64,000 nucleotides of DNA. Origin: Flavobacterium sp. 9R. Its GTDB lineage: Bacteria; Bacteroidota; Bacteroidia; Flavobacteriales; Flavobacteriaceae. The stretch lies in the NCBI RefSeq assembly GCF_902506345.1, contig NZ_LR733413.1, positions 2,985,197 through 3,049,196 of the forward strand, given 5' to 3'. Each line of letters begins with the position of its first letter. Within the stretch, counting starts at the first letter, position 1. Made by a program: the position numbers and the translations under genes. Below the pieces are notes generated by a model that worked only from the letters and a program-made list of their open reading frames with translations, ran no database searches and had not been told where the DNA came from. Positions 33,188-42,853 of this stretch are shown here, one piece after another.

Positions 33188-33949
33188 ATGACTTCAATCT
33201 CCAAAAAAATATATTTTGCTTCCGATCAACATTTTGGTGCACCTACGCCTGAGTTGAGTTTTCCTAGAGAACAAAAATTTGTAGCTTGGCTAGACGAAGT
33301 AAAGAAAGATGCCGAAGCTATTTTTTTATTGGGTGATTTATTCGATTTTTGGTTCGAATACAAAACCGTGGTTCCCAAAGGATTTGTTCGCGTTTTAGGT
33401 AAACTGGCCGAGATTCGCGATAGTGGTATTCCAATTTATTTTTTCGTCGGGAATCATGATTTATGGATGAACGATTATTTTGAAAAAGAACTGAATATTC
33501 CGGTTTTTCATGACAATCAAGAATACACTTTTCATGGAAAAACCTTTTTAGTAGGACACGGAGACGGAAAAGGACCTGGAGATTTAGGATACAAACGCAT
33601 GAAAAAAGTGTTTACCAATCCGTTCTCTAAATGGTTGTTTCGTTGGTTGCATCCTGACCTAGGAGTTGGACTAGCGCAATATCTTTCGGTAAAAAATAAG
33701 TTAATTTCTGGAGCCGAAGATGTTACTTTTTTAGGTGAAGACAACGAATGGTTAATTCAATATGCCAAACGAAAACTAGAAACCAAGCATTACAATTATT
33801 TGGTTTTTGGACACCGTCATTTGCCAATGAAATACACCGTTGGAGAAAACGCCGAATACGTCAATCTAGGCGATTGGATTACTTATTTTACGTACGGCGT
33901 TTTTGATGGGACTACTTTTGAAATCAAAAAGTGGGAGGGAACCAATTAA
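33188..33949 (+). CDS. lpxH: UDP-2,3-diacylglucosamine diphosphatase
   Basis: This 253-residue metallophosphoesterase has all five motifs: ASDQHFGAP, LGDLFDFWFEY, GNHDLWMNDYF, VGHGDGKG and GHRHLPMKY. It hydrolyses UDP-2,3-diacylglucosamine to lipid X in lipid A synthesis at the membrane surface. It is longer than the E. coli enzyme, as is usual in Bacteroidota. It is convergent with the MFS gene. Confidence 0.93.
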   Translation: MTSISKKIYFASDQHFGAPTPELSFPREQKFVAWLDEVKKDAEAIFLLGDLFDFWFEYKTVVPKGFVRVLGKLAEIRDSGIPIYFFVGNHDLWMNDYFEKELNIPVFHDNQEYTFHGKTFLVGHGDGKGPGDLGYKRMKKVFTNPFSKWLFRWLHPDLGVGLAQYLSVKNKLISGAEDVTFLGEDNEWLIQYAKRKLETKHYNYLVFGHRHLPMKYTVGENAEYVNLGDWITYFTYGVFDGTTFEIKKWEGTN

Positions 33950-34016
33950 GAAACTACCACTTGTTGAGGCTGCTAATAATCCTAATATTTTGCTTTTTTT
34001 GATTTCGTTTTAATTG

Positions 34017-35282
34017 CTATTTTTCGTGAGCTTCTAAATCTTTTTGTAAATCCAGCTTTCTAAAAGTAGGGGATACGAATCCAGTTACCAATACCGTAAG
34101 CAAGGTCATACTTCCTCCAAAAACTACTGCCGTTACCGTTCCCATTAGTTTTGCCGTAACACCACTTTCAAAAGCACCCAATTCATTAGAAGAACCCACA
34201 AAAATGGAGTTCACTGCCGAGACGCGTCCACGCATATCATCGGGTGTTTTGAGTTGTAAAATCGTTTGGCGAATCACCACTGAGATACCATCAAAAATAC
34301 CACTAAAGAACAACGCAACCACGGAAAGCCAATACAAAGTAGAAAGTCCAAAGACGATAATACACACTCCGAACCCAAAAATAGCGATCAAGAGTTTCAT
34401 CCCCGCATTTTTATTCATAGGCACATAAGCTGATACAAACATCGTTATAAAAGCTCCTACGGCTGGCGCAGCTCTCAAAACACCAAATCCTTCAGGGCCG
34501 ACTTTTAAAATGTCTTGGGCAAAAATAGGCAACAAGGCTACCGCTCCGCCAAACAAAACCGCAAACATATCTAGTGAAAGTGATGATAAGATAGCTGGAT
34601 TGTTGAATACAAATCGCACACCCGCTTTCAAACTTTCCTTAACGGGTTCACCAATTTTTTTATTCAAAATAGGTTTCGATTCAATTTGAGTTAAAGCGAT
34701 TATTGAAAAAATTGAAAAAGCAATTACAATGCATAACGACCAATGTACACCAATCCAATGAATAGAAAAACCCGCTACAGCTGGACCTACTACTGAACCA
34801 ACTTGCCATACAGAAGAGCTCCAAGTGGCAGCGTTAGAATAGGCTTTTTTGGGAACAATTAGTGACAAAAGTGAAAAAATGGTAGGCCCTAAAAATGAAC
34901 GTACGATGCCACCTAGAAATACCATAAAGTAAATGGCATACAAAACAGTATCCATATTCCAACCTGAGACGACAGGAGGCCAAGTTAATAAAAACAAACC
35001 GATACTAATGATTGAAAAGCCAACAATGCATTTAAAGAGCAAACTTTTTTTCTCTTTTTGATCGACAATATGACCTGCAAATAGCGCCATCGCTACTGCT
35101 GGAATAATTTCCATAAGGCCAATAATTCCTAGCGATAAAGGATTTTTGGTTAAGCTATACACTTGCCATTCAATAATGATAAATTGCATGGACCAGGCAA
35201 AAACCATAGCAAAGCGTAACAATAAAAAAGTATTGAATTCTTTATAACGCAAAGCAGCGTACGGATCGTTTTTTGTTTTCAT
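34017..35282 (-). CDS. MFS transporter
   Basis: This 421-residue protein has about twelve membrane segments and no signal peptide. The loop 2-3 region reads GHIVDQKEKKSLL, the MFS motif A variant, and a second-half counterpart is seen in RQTILQLKTPDDMRGRVSAV, typical of the EntS/enterobactin-exporter-like group. It is likely an exporter. The start lies 3 bp after the recJ stop, so the two are co-transcribed. Confidence 0.9.
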   Translation of the reverse strand: MKTKNDPYAALRYKEFNTFLLLRFAMVFAWSMQFIIIEWQVYSLTKNPLSLGIIGLMEIIPAVAMALFAGHIVDQKEKKSLLFKCIVGFSIISIGLFLLTWPPVVSGWNMDTVLYAIYFMVFLGGIVRSFLGPTIFSLLSLIVPKKAYSNAATWSSSVWQVGSVVGPAVAGFSIHWIGVHWSLCIVIAFSIFSIIALTQIESKPILNKKIGEPVKESLKAGVRFVFNNPAILSSLSLDMFAVLFGGAVALLPIFAQDILKVGPEGFGVLRAAPAVGAFITMFVSAYVPMNKNAGMKLLIAIFGFGVCIIVFGLSTLYWLSVVALFFSGIFDGISVVIRQTILQLKTPDDMRGRVSAVNSIFVGSSNELGAFESGVTAKLMGTVTAVVFGGSMTLLTVLVTGFVSPTFRKLDLQKDLEAHEK

Positions 35283-35285
35283 TTT

Positions 35286-36977
35286 TTAGTTTCTAATGTC
35301 TTTCAATCGCAATTGTAATTCTATTTTGTCATTCCATTCATTTTCGTCTATGCAATAAGCGGCCTCGAAAAGTTGTTTGTTTTTTACTATTGCATGTTTG
35401 TTTCCTAATCCAAAACCAATTGCTGGAATTCCCTCCGAATTATTTTGACGTACAAATAGTTTCAGATGTTCTTCTTCTTTTCCCATAGGTTTTCCATAAC
35501 CAGTATCAAAGACATTGTTGGAAACAAAAACGGGCGTCATATTTTGAGGACCACAAGGCTCAAATTGTTTTAAAATGCGTGTAAATTTAGGGGTAATTTC
35601 TCCAAAACGGACAACAGCATCGATAGAAAGTTCGGGTTGTAGTAATTCGGGGGCAATGGTTTCTTGAACTACTCTTTCAAAGGCCTCCTTAAAAGCAGTA
35701 TAATTTTCTGGTTTTAAGGTCATTCCTGCAGCATACATGTGGCCTCCAAATTGTTCCAAATGTTCTGCACAAGCTTCGAGCGCATTGTATACATCAAATC
35801 CTTTTACGGAACGGGCAGATGCGGCATATTTATCGCCACTTTTGGTAAACACCAAGGTAGGACGATAGTATGTTTCTATCAATCGTGACGCTACAATTCC
35901 AATCACGCCTTTGTGCCAAGTTTCTTGAAACACTACCGATGTAAATCGGTTTTGTTCGCCATTTTCTTCAATTTGGTTCAGCGCTTCTTTCGTAATTTGT
36001 TGGTCCAAATCTTTGCGTTCGGCATTATAGGCTTCAATTTCAGAGGCAAATTGCTGGGCTTGTTCAAAATCAAATTCGGTCAACAATTCTACAGCATGAT
36101 TTCCGTGTTTGATGCGACCCGCAGCGTTGATTCGCGGCGCAATTATAAAAACTACATCCGTAATATCGAGCGTTTTTTTCTTGAGTTGATGTGTCATCGC
36201 CTTAATTCCAGGACGAGGGTCACTATTAATTACTTGCAATCCAAAATATGCCAAAACCCTATTCTCTCCAGTCATCGGAACAATATCAGCAGCAATGGCT
36301 GTTGCAACCAAGTCAAGATACGGAATCAAATCATCAATGGTTTGGTCGCGGTTTGCTGCCAACGCTTGAATGAGTTTAAAACCAATGCCACAACCACACA
36401 ATTCGTCGTACGGATAGTCGCAATCTTCTCGTTTCGGGTCTAAAATTGCTACAGCATCAGGTAATTCATCTCCAGGACGGTGGTGGTCACCAATAATAAA
36501 ATCGATATTCTTTTCTTTGGCATACGCTACGTGGTCAATAGATTTTATCCCACAATCTAGCGCTATAATTAGCGAAAAACTGTTGTCATCGGCAAAATCA
36601 ATTCCTTTAAACGACACGCCATAGCCTTCGTCATAACGATCCGGAATATAAGTAGCAACATTGGGGTAAAAACTTTTCAAATAGCCCGAAACCAAAGAAA
36701 CTGCCGTTGTTCCATCCACATCATAATCCCCAAAAACCAAAATATTTTCCTCGTTTTCTATGGCTTTTTCAAGTCTTGCCACCGCTTTGTCCATATCTTT
36801 CATCAAATACGGGTCATGCAAATCGTTTAATGAGGGGCGAAAAAATTGTCGTGCTTCCTCAAATGAAGAGATGCCTCTTTGCAGTAATAATGAGGCAATC
36901 GTTCCAGAAACTTGTAAGGCAGTCGCTAATTCATTTATTTTTTCTTCTTCAGGTTTGGGTTTGAGTGTCCAACGCAT
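35286..36977 (-). CDS. recJ: single-stranded-DNA-specific exonuclease RecJ
   Basis: This 563-residue 5'-3' ssDNA exonuclease of the DHH superfamily contains motif I FGDYDVDGTTAVSL, motif III-like GDHHRPGDELP, and the DHHA1 motif FGGHMYAAGMTL. It acts in RecF-pathway recombination and mismatch repair. It is the first gene of a two-gene unit with the MFS exporter. Confidence 0.95.
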   Translation of the reverse strand: MRWTLKPKPEEEKINELATALQVSGTIASLLLQRGISSFEEARQFFRPSLNDLHDPYLMKDMDKAVARLEKAIENEENILVFGDYDVDGTTAVSLVSGYLKSFYPNVATYIPDRYDEGYGVSFKGIDFADDNSFSLIIALDCGIKSIDHVAYAKEKNIDFIIGDHHRPGDELPDAVAILDPKREDCDYPYDELCGCGIGFKLIQALAANRDQTIDDLIPYLDLVATAIAADIVPMTGENRVLAYFGLQVINSDPRPGIKAMTHQLKKKTLDITDVVFIIAPRINAAGRIKHGNHAVELLTEFDFEQAQQFASEIEAYNAERKDLDQQITKEALNQIEENGEQNRFTSVVFQETWHKGVIGIVASRLIETYYRPTLVFTKSGDKYAASARSVKGFDVYNALEACAEHLEQFGGHMYAAGMTLKPENYTAFKEAFERVVQETIAPELLQPELSIDAVVRFGEITPKFTRILKQFEPCGPQNMTPVFVSNNVFDTGYGKPMGKEEEHLKLFVRQNNSEGIPAIGFGLGNKHAIVKNKQLFEAAYCIDENEWNDKIELQLRLKDIRN

Positions 36978-37072
36978 AATGATTTTGGTTTTTAAGATTT
37001 AAATTTTGGCGGATAGGTATAAACACTATTAATTGTCTTCTGTTTTTTTTGGCGTGCCCCTACGTAAAAACT

Positions 37073-37142
37073 TCGGGTCGGGTTATCCGTTGCAATCTTT
37101 TGCTACATTCCATTTCGCAAAAGGATTTCCACTACTACCCCT
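37073..37142. repeat. dispersed hairpin repeat, family 2, copy D
   Basis: CCGTTGCAATCTTTTGC and GCAAAAGGATTTCCACTAC flank a short loop (stem CTTTTGC/GCAAAAG). Copy E at 44405-44537 shares CGTT(G/A)CAATCTT and AAGGATTTCCACTAC. Confidence 0.6.
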
Positions 37143-37171
37143 CACGCGATAGATGTTTTAGCTAAGATATT

Positions 37172-37519
37172 TTAGGATTTTAATGTCAAAGGCTCTCCAT
37201 AAAAAGCTATGCCATCCCACCCTGTTTTCATAAAATTACGAATGTTTTGATGGTCTGTACCTTCTGGATTTTTCAATACATCTTCAGTGTAATAAGCCCC
37301 AAAACAAGCTAATGTAGCCTCTTTAGATAATTGCTGTAATTCAGCAAAAGCAAACAATTTGCAAGAGCCGTTGTTCTCGTTAGCGGCATTATGTTGTAAG
37401 CCGTTTTCGAAAGCTGTTGGTTCAAAATCATAATGGGCTTCAATAACCGCGATAGTTTCTTGAAAGGTAATAGCGTTTGGGGTGTTTTTTAATTTTTCTA
37501 AAAAAGCAGGTATAGTCAT
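37172..37519 (-). CDS. HopJ type III effector family protein
   Basis: This 115-residue cytoplasmic protein has the whole HopJ-family pattern: TFQETIAVIEAHYDFEPTAF, FAELQQLSKEATLACFG, HQNIRNFMKTGW. Despite the family name, the proteins are widespread in non-pathogens and have no proven effector role. It follows the amine oxidase gene after a 14-bp gap, on the same strand. Confidence 0.85.
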   Translation of the reverse strand: MTIPAFLEKLKNTPNAITFQETIAVIEAHYDFEPTAFENGLQHNAANENNGSCKLFAFAELQQLSKEATLACFGAYYTEDVLKNPEGTDHQNIRNFMKTGWDGIAFYGEPLTLKS

Positions 37520-37533
37520 GATTAAATTGATTT

Positions 37534-38589
37534 TTAATTAAAATAAGTACTACAATAGTATGCCGCTTGAATAGCTCCTTCCATATAACCAGGATGTTCT
37601 CGGGCGGTTTCTGAGCCAGAAATAAAAAAGCGGTTGTCAAAAAGTGGGGTTGTATAAATAGGGTGCCCGTTGTTTTGGTGCGCCATAATCAAAGAAGCGT
37701 AAGGGGCAAAAGTGAAAGGTTCCTCTCTCCAAACTTTTTCGAAATAATGGGTAGCATTTTTTACTTCGTCTCCCAAAATACGTTGCAATTGGTTTTCTAT
37801 TTTTTGTCTTCGTTCTTCAAGGGTTAATGTTGAGGCACCTCCATTTAAGAAACCTTTTAATGCATAAAAAGTCTTGTCGTTTGTACTGTGGTCGTACATT
37901 TCTTGTACCCAATTCACATGGCTAAATACCGTCCCCGAATATCCTTTTTCTTTCCAGAACGGATGTTCGTAGACTAAGCCAAATTTTATAGATTCACCCA
38001 TCCAAGTGTGCGTTTTTTGGGCGATTGCTGTCAAATCAAGCGGTAATTCTGGTTCAAATTGCACGGTACCCACCAATAAATTAGGGGGTAAAGTGCTCAC
38101 TACATAATCTGCTTCAATTTGTTTACCACTAGTGGTCTCAATGATAATTTTTGATTGGTCATATTTGATTTGACGCACCTTTTCATTGAGCTGTATCGAA
38201 CTTGAATCAAGATTCTTCTCTAAAGCCGCAATTAGTTGGAAGGTTCCGCCATCAATTCTGTAGGAAGGAGCTTCGTTATCAGGAATTGAAAAACGTTGAG
38301 GTTCATAAGCATTTGATGTTTCAAAAAAAGAAACTCCCGAGGTATATTGCTTGGTATACGAAATATTAAGTTCTTGTAATAAATGTAAGAGTTTATGATG
38401 GGTATCGTTGCACCAAGTGGCTCCCATTTCAATGCTTCCTATTTTGTCTGCATAGCGCGTATCTATTCTTCCGCCAATACGGTTATTGGCCTCAAGTACA
38501 ACAGACTTTATGCCTTTTTTCTTGAGTAAATACGCTAGCGTAAGACCACACAAACCAGCTCCAATGATATGAACTGTAGGTTGTTTCAT
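37534..38589 (-). CDS. FAD-dependent amine oxidase family protein
   Basis: This 351-residue flavoprotein has an N-terminal GxGxxG-type motif (VHIIGAGLCGLTLAYLL), the second dinucleotide segment LEANNRIGGRID and C-terminal SGSETAREHPGYMEGAI, all typical of flavin amine oxidases and protoporphyrinogen-oxidase-like enzymes. The substrate is unknown. It abuts the rsmI stop (gap 0), suggesting co-transcription. Confidence 0.9.
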   Translation of the reverse strand: MKQPTVHIIGAGLCGLTLAYLLKKKGIKSVVLEANNRIGGRIDTRYADKIGSIEMGATWCNDTHHKLLHLLQELNISYTKQYTSGVSFFETSNAYEPQRFSIPDNEAPSYRIDGGTFQLIAALEKNLDSSSIQLNEKVRQIKYDQSKIIIETTSGKQIEADYVVSTLPPNLLVGTVQFEPELPLDLTAIAQKTHTWMGESIKFGLVYEHPFWKEKGYSGTVFSHVNWVQEMYDHSTNDKTFYALKGFLNGGASTLTLEERRQKIENQLQRILGDEVKNATHYFEKVWREEPFTFAPYASLIMAHQNNGHPIYTTPLFDNRFFISGSETAREHPGYMEGAIQAAYYCSTYFN

Positions 38590-39309
38590 TTAGTCGGTAG
38601 TGTTTTCTGAAAATTTACTCTTTTTGGTTTCTTTGGTTATCGGTTTTCCGCCAAGCACCACTACGATTTCGCCTCTAGGTGCAGTTTTTTCAAAGTGAGC
38701 CAGCACTTCTTTTACTGTTCCGCGTACGTTTTCCTCATGCATTTTAGATAATTCTCTCGAAACACAAACGGGACGGTCTTCACCAAAATAAGTAACAAAT
38801 TCACTTAAAGTCTTTACTAATTTGTGAGGAGAAACATAAAGAATCATGGTTCTTGTTTCTTCGGCCAAAGCCAAATAACGGGTTTGTCTTCCTTTTTTGT
38901 CAGGTAGAAAACCTTCAAAAACAAATTTGTCATTCGGTAAACCACTATTTACTAAAGCGGGTACAAATGCGGTTGCGCCTGGCAGACATTCTACCGCAAT
39001 ACCGTTTTCTATGCATGCTCTAGTAATCAAAAAACCAGGGTCCGAGATGGCGGGTGTTCCAGCATCCGAAATCAGAGCGATGGTTTCGCCTCCTTGCAAT
39101 CGACTAATTATGTTTTCGATGGTTTTGTGTTCATTATGCATATGATGGCTGTGCATGTGCGTGCTAATCTCAAAATGCTTGAGCAATTTGCCACTGGTTC
39201 GGGTGTCTTCGGCCAAAATCAAATCGGCTTCTTTAAGAATGCGAATCGCTCGAAACGTCATGTCTTCGAGGTTGCCAATTGGAGTGGGTACGATATATAG
39301 TTTAGACAT
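38590..39309 (-). CDS. rsmI: 16S rRNA (cytidine-1402-2'-O) methyltransferase
   Basis: This 239-residue tetrapyrrole-methylase-fold protein starts with the diagnostic YIVPTPIGNLEDMTFRAI, followed by EADLILAEDTRTSGKLL, ALISDAGTPAISDPG and CLPGATAFVPALVNSG. It methylates the ribose of C1402 in the ribosomal P site. It is the first gene of an rsmI-amine oxidase-hopJ unit. Confidence 0.95.
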   Translation of the reverse strand: MSKLYIVPTPIGNLEDMTFRAIRILKEADLILAEDTRTSGKLLKHFEISTHMHSHHMHNEHKTIENIISRLQGGETIALISDAGTPAISDPGFLITRACIENGIAVECLPGATAFVPALVNSGLPNDKFVFEGFLPDKKGRQTRYLALAEETRTMILYVSPHKLVKTLSEFVTYFGEDRPVCVSRELSKMHEENVRGTVKEVLAHFEKTAPRGEIVVVLGGKPITKETKKSKFSENTTD

Positions 39310-39397
39310 ATTTTAAAAAGTTAAAACACGAAATCCGCAAGAATACGAAGTTCGTGTTTGATGATGGGGTATTGAATTATTTAGTGAGAAGAACCAA

Positions 39398-40300
39398 TTA
39401 CAAGAATTTCTTCTCTACAATTTCCATAAATCGATTCGCATAATCGTCTTTTCCTTCCCAGTTATTATAATCTGGTTTTACCATTTCGTCAATAAACGTT
39501 TTGGTTTCATAGAAATTATTAAAACTATTCAACTGACTCAACACACGATTATAGTCTTCATTACTATTGCCAAAAAGATGTTTTACAAAACCTATGCGGT
39601 CATTCAAGTCAATTGAAATTCCTTTGGCTAGTTTGTCATTCAATGATTTGGGTTTGTCTTCTTTTTCTTCAGTGAGCGTTTCAACTTTATCAAACGCCAA
39701 ATCAAAAGCTGTGGCTGTATTGGTTTTACTAGTTTCAGTACTGTCGACTTTTACGAATTGTGCTTCGGAATAGTTCCCGCCCAATAGCTCTTCAAATGAA
39801 ATTTGAACGGCTTCATTTTTCTTTTGTTCAATTGCTATGCTCGGTTGCGTTGCTGTCTCATTTATGACTTCTGATTCATCTGTAGATGGAGCAAAAGATA
39901 TAGGGTTTTTTTCTTCAATTTCGTTGGTAGCTGTTTCGCTAGTAATCGCCTCCAAAATGCTGTCTTCGGGAGCAATATTGTCTAGCAATTGGTCTACAAT
40001 TGAAACCGTTTCAATGGCAGCATTTTGCTTTTGAACTTCAGTTTCTATTACAGCTTCAGTTGTTGGGATTTCCGTTTTTATTTCAGGTAAATCAAAAGCT
40101 TTCTCTATTTCTGCTTCTATTGCTGCCTGACCTATGGTTGGTTTGATATCCCCTAGATTTTCTTCGACAAACTTTAAAATCGCCAGTTTTTCGTATAGTT
40201 TTTGGGTTTCTAAGAACAGCACATTCACATCCGATTTGTTTTTAAGTTGTAGAATTCTGTGCGCAATGCTAACTAAATCAGCCTCCAATCTTTTTTTCAT
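39398..40300 (-). CDS. hypothetical acidic protein
   Basis: This 300-residue protein has an N-terminal helix (LEADLVSIAHRILQLKNKSD), a long acidic, threonine/serine-rich low-complexity middle (about 80-200), and a folded C-terminal helical region (KLAKGISIDLNDRIGFVKHLFG, VKPDYNNW). No catalytic motif is present. It is divergent from tdk. The family is known to me only as an uncharacterised Flavobacterium protein near tdk. Confidence 0.8.
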   Translation of the reverse strand: MKKRLEADLVSIAHRILQLKNKSDVNVLFLETQKLYEKLAILKFVEENLGDIKPTIGQAAIEAEIEKAFDLPEIKTEIPTTEAVIETEVQKQNAAIETVSIVDQLLDNIAPEDSILEAITSETATNEIEEKNPISFAPSTDESEVINETATQPSIAIEQKKNEAVQISFEELLGGNYSEAQFVKVDSTETSKTNTATAFDLAFDKVETLTEEKEDKPKSLNDKLAKGISIDLNDRIGFVKHLFGNSNEDYNRVLSQLNSFNNFYETKTFIDEMVKPDYNNWEGKDDYANRFMEIVEKKFL

Positions 40301-40402
40301 AACTTTTGGTATTATAGTGAGTAGGGTGTGTCTTTTTTAATAAATTTGTTCCCATTACAAAGTAATAAAAACTATTCATTTTTAAAGGTAGAAAAATACA
40401 AA

Positions 40403-40996
40403 ATGTTTCTCGAAAATACAGTAAATCATAAAGAACAATTTGGTTGGATAGAAGTCATATGTGGCTCAATGTTTTCGGGTAAAACAGAAGAACTCATTCG
40501 CAGGTTGAAACGAGCTCAGTTTGCCAAACAACGAATTGAAATTTTTAAGCCTTCTATCGATACGCGCTATCACGAGGAAATGGTGGTGTCGCACGATGAG
40601 AATGAAATACGTTCTACACCAGTTCCTGCTGCTGCTAATATTGCACTTTTGGCGCAAGGGTGTGACGTTATTGGCATTGACGAAGCTCAATTTTTTGATG
40701 ACGAAATTGTTAGGGTCTGTAATGATTTAGCCAATCAAGGAATTCGCGTAATTGTGGCTGGGTTGGATATGGATTTTAAAGGGAATCCTTTCGGACCGAT
40801 GCCTGCTTTAATGGCTACAGCGGAGTATGTAACCAAAGTACACGCAGTGTGTACTCGAACAGGAAATTTAGCAAATTACAGTTTCAGAAAAACAGACAAT
40901 GATAAACTCGTTATGCTTGGGGAAACAGAGGAATATGAACCCTTAAGTCGCGCTGCTTTTTATCACGCGCTGCACGACGATAAAGACAAAAAATAA
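40403..40996 (+). CDS. tdk: thymidine kinase
   Basis: This 197-residue type II thymidine kinase starts at the ATG at 40403; upstream codons add nothing conserved. It has the P-loop [29 protein letters not shown] and the substrate loop [13 protein letters not shown]. It phosphorylates thymidine in the salvage pathway. The last two zinc-site cysteines usual in the family appear reduced (only VCTRTG is seen). A terminator downstream has been split by an IS derivative. Confidence 0.94.
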   Translation: MFLENTVNHKEQFGWIEVICGSMFSGKTEELIRRLKRAQFAKQRIEIFKPSIDTRYHEEMVVSHDENEIRSTPVPAAANIALLAQGCDVIGIDEAQFFDDEIVRVCNDLANQGIRVIVAGLDMDFKGNPFGPMPALMATAEYVTKVHAVCTRTGNLANYSFRKTDNDKLVMLGETEEYEPLSRAAFYHALHDDKDKK

Positions 40997-41024
40997 TATA
41001 GCACTATAAAAATCCCAACAACTC

Positions 41025-41277
41025 TAGACTGCCCCCAAAAAGTTAGACACTATTTGGGGGTATTTTTATGGAAAGAAAAGTCAGATATGATGCTTCATTT
41101 AAACTTGAATGCGTAAAATTAGTATTAGAAAAACATTATTCGTGCAATTATAATATATAAACTATTACAATAACGACAGAACCAAGTCCAATTTAAACAA
41201 AATGAGCCCGACTAAATATCGAGCTCATCATTATCAAAATTAATTATAAATTTGTCCAAACTTTTGGGTTCAGTCTA
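41025..41277. mobile_element. 253-bp internally deleted IS3-family derivative
   Basis: The first 127 bp (41025-41151) are identical to the start of the IS at 63780-63906. The right end reads, on the minus strand, TAGACTGAACCCAAAA, an imperfect copy of the left TAGACTGCCCCCAAAA. CTC at 41022-41024 and 41278-41280 is a 3-bp target duplication, usual for IS3. The transposase genes are deleted, so it can move only with help in trans. Confidence 0.88.
41068..41160 (+). pseudogene. transposase orfA remnant
   Basis: It keeps the first 28 codons of the IS transposase helix-turn-helix subunit (MERKVRYDASFKLECVKLVL), then reaches a stop two codons after the deletion junction. Confidence 0.85.
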
Positions 41278-41294
41278 CTCGTTGGGATTTTTTA

Positions 41295-42758
41295 TTACAT
41301 TTTCTTTCTCATTCTTGCCACTGGAATATCGAGTTGTTCACGGTATTTGGCTATGGTTCTTCTGGCAATTGGATAGCCTTTTTCTTTTAAAATTTCGGCC
41401 AATTGGTCATCGGGAAGTGGTTTGTGTTTGTCTTCTTCTTCGATAGTGTTTTTTAGAATTTTTTTGATTTCTAAAGTTGAGACTTCTTCTCCTTGGTCGT
41501 TCATCATCGCTTCTGAGAAAAATTCTTTAATCAATTTGGTGCCGTAGGGTGTTTCTACATATTTGCTATTGGCCACCCTAGAAATTGTTGAAATATCAAG
41601 ACCAACCAAGTCTGCGATGTCTTTCAAAATCATTGGTTTTAATTTGGTTTCATCGCCATCTAAGAAAAATTCTTCTTGGTAATGCATAATGGCGTTCATC
41701 GTTACAAAAAGTGTTTCTTGACGTTGACGAATAGCATCAATAAACCATTTCGCCGAATCTAATTTTTGTTTGATAAACTGAACGGCTTCTTTTTGTTGTG
41801 TCGATTTGTCTCTAGAATCTTTATACGTTTGCATCATTTCTTGATAGTCTTTAGAAACGTGCAATGATGGAGCATTTCGCCCATTCAACGTTAATTCCAA
41901 TTCACCATCCACAATTCTGATGGCAAAATCAGGAACAATATTTTCGGTAACTTTACTGTTGCCTGCAAAAGAACCTCCTGGTTTTGGATTCAGTCGCTCA
42001 ATTTCGTATATCGCTTTTTTTAATTGTTCGTTAGAGACACTGTATTTTTGCATCAATTTATCGTAGTGCTTTTTGGTAAAAGCATCAAACTGATTCTCGA
42101 TAATATCAATGGCTAATTCAATATATTCTGTAGGTGTTTTATGTTTGAGTTGTAGGAGCAAACATTCTTGTAAATCTCTGGCGCCAACTCCTGTGGGTTC
42201 CAATTCGTGAATAACGTGAAGAAGTCTATCTACATTTTTTTCATCGGTATAGATTCCTTGTGTAAAGGCTAAATCATCTACAATATCAGGAATGCTTCTT
42301 CGAATGTAACCCATATCATCAATACTACCCACTAAGAATTCTGCGATTTCTCGGTCTTCTTCGTTGAGAATAAAAGTATTGAGTTGATTGATTAAGTCTT
42401 GATGAAAACTAATTGGAGCAGCATAGGGACTTTCACGGTCTTCATCGTCGTCGCTATAATTATTGACTTGCGTTTTGTAATCTGGGATGTCGTCACTACT
42501 TAAGTAATCATCAATATTGATGTCATCAGCTTCTATTCTATCTGATTCTGCATCATCATAATCGTCGTAGTCTTCAGATTCAAATTCGTCTTTCTCGTAG
42601 TCGTCTTCTTTGCCTGCTTCTAGAGCCGGATTTTCGTTCATTTCTTCTAACAAACGTTGTTCAAATGCTTGCGTAGGCAATTGAATTAACTTCATCAACT
42701 GAATTTGTTGTGGAGATAATTTCTGTGATAATTTTAAATTTAAAAATTGCTTTAGCAT
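41295..42758 (-). CDS. rpoN: RNA polymerase sigma-54 factor
   Basis: This is a 487-residue sigma factor. Region I is glutamine/leucine-rich (QKLSPQQIQLMKLIQLPT), region II is acidic (about 55-95), and the C-terminal RpoN box is ARRTIAKYREQ. Sigma-54 promoters need an AAA+ activator; I see none in the window. It is convergent with tdk, sharing the disrupted terminator. asnS lies upstream on the same strand after 95 bp. Confidence 0.95.
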   Translation of the reverse strand: MLKQFLNLKLSQKLSPQQIQLMKLIQLPTQAFEQRLLEEMNENPALEAGKEDDYEKDEFESEDYDDYDDAESDRIEADDINIDDYLSSDDIPDYKTQVNNYSDDDEDRESPYAAPISFHQDLINQLNTFILNEEDREIAEFLVGSIDDMGYIRRSIPDIVDDLAFTQGIYTDEKNVDRLLHVIHELEPTGVGARDLQECLLLQLKHKTPTEYIELAIDIIENQFDAFTKKHYDKLMQKYSVSNEQLKKAIYEIERLNPKPGGSFAGNSKVTENIVPDFAIRIVDGELELTLNGRNAPSLHVSKDYQEMMQTYKDSRDKSTQQKEAVQFIKQKLDSAKWFIDAIRQRQETLFVTMNAIMHYQEEFFLDGDETKLKPMILKDIADLVGLDISTISRVANSKYVETPYGTKLIKEFFSEAMMNDQGEEVSTLEIKKILKNTIEEEDKHKPLPDDQLAEILKEKGYPIARRTIAKYREQLDIPVARMRKKM

Positions 42759-42853
42759 TTTTTTTAATAGTTTAAAGGTTTAAGGTTTAAAGGTTTAAAG
42801 TTGTTGTATTGTAGGAAACAACTTTAAACCATTTTAAACAACAGTAAACTTTT

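Larger units (their letters stand above)
41008..41292. terminator. tdk/rpoN terminator split by an insertion
   Basis: AAAAATCCCAAC (41008-41019) is the exact complement of GTTGGGATTTTT (41281-41292). Without the 253-bp element and one CTC copy, the two arms form a 12-bp stem with loop AACTC, a bidirectional terminator between the convergent genes tdk and rpoN. The loop now holds the element. Confidence 0.8.
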
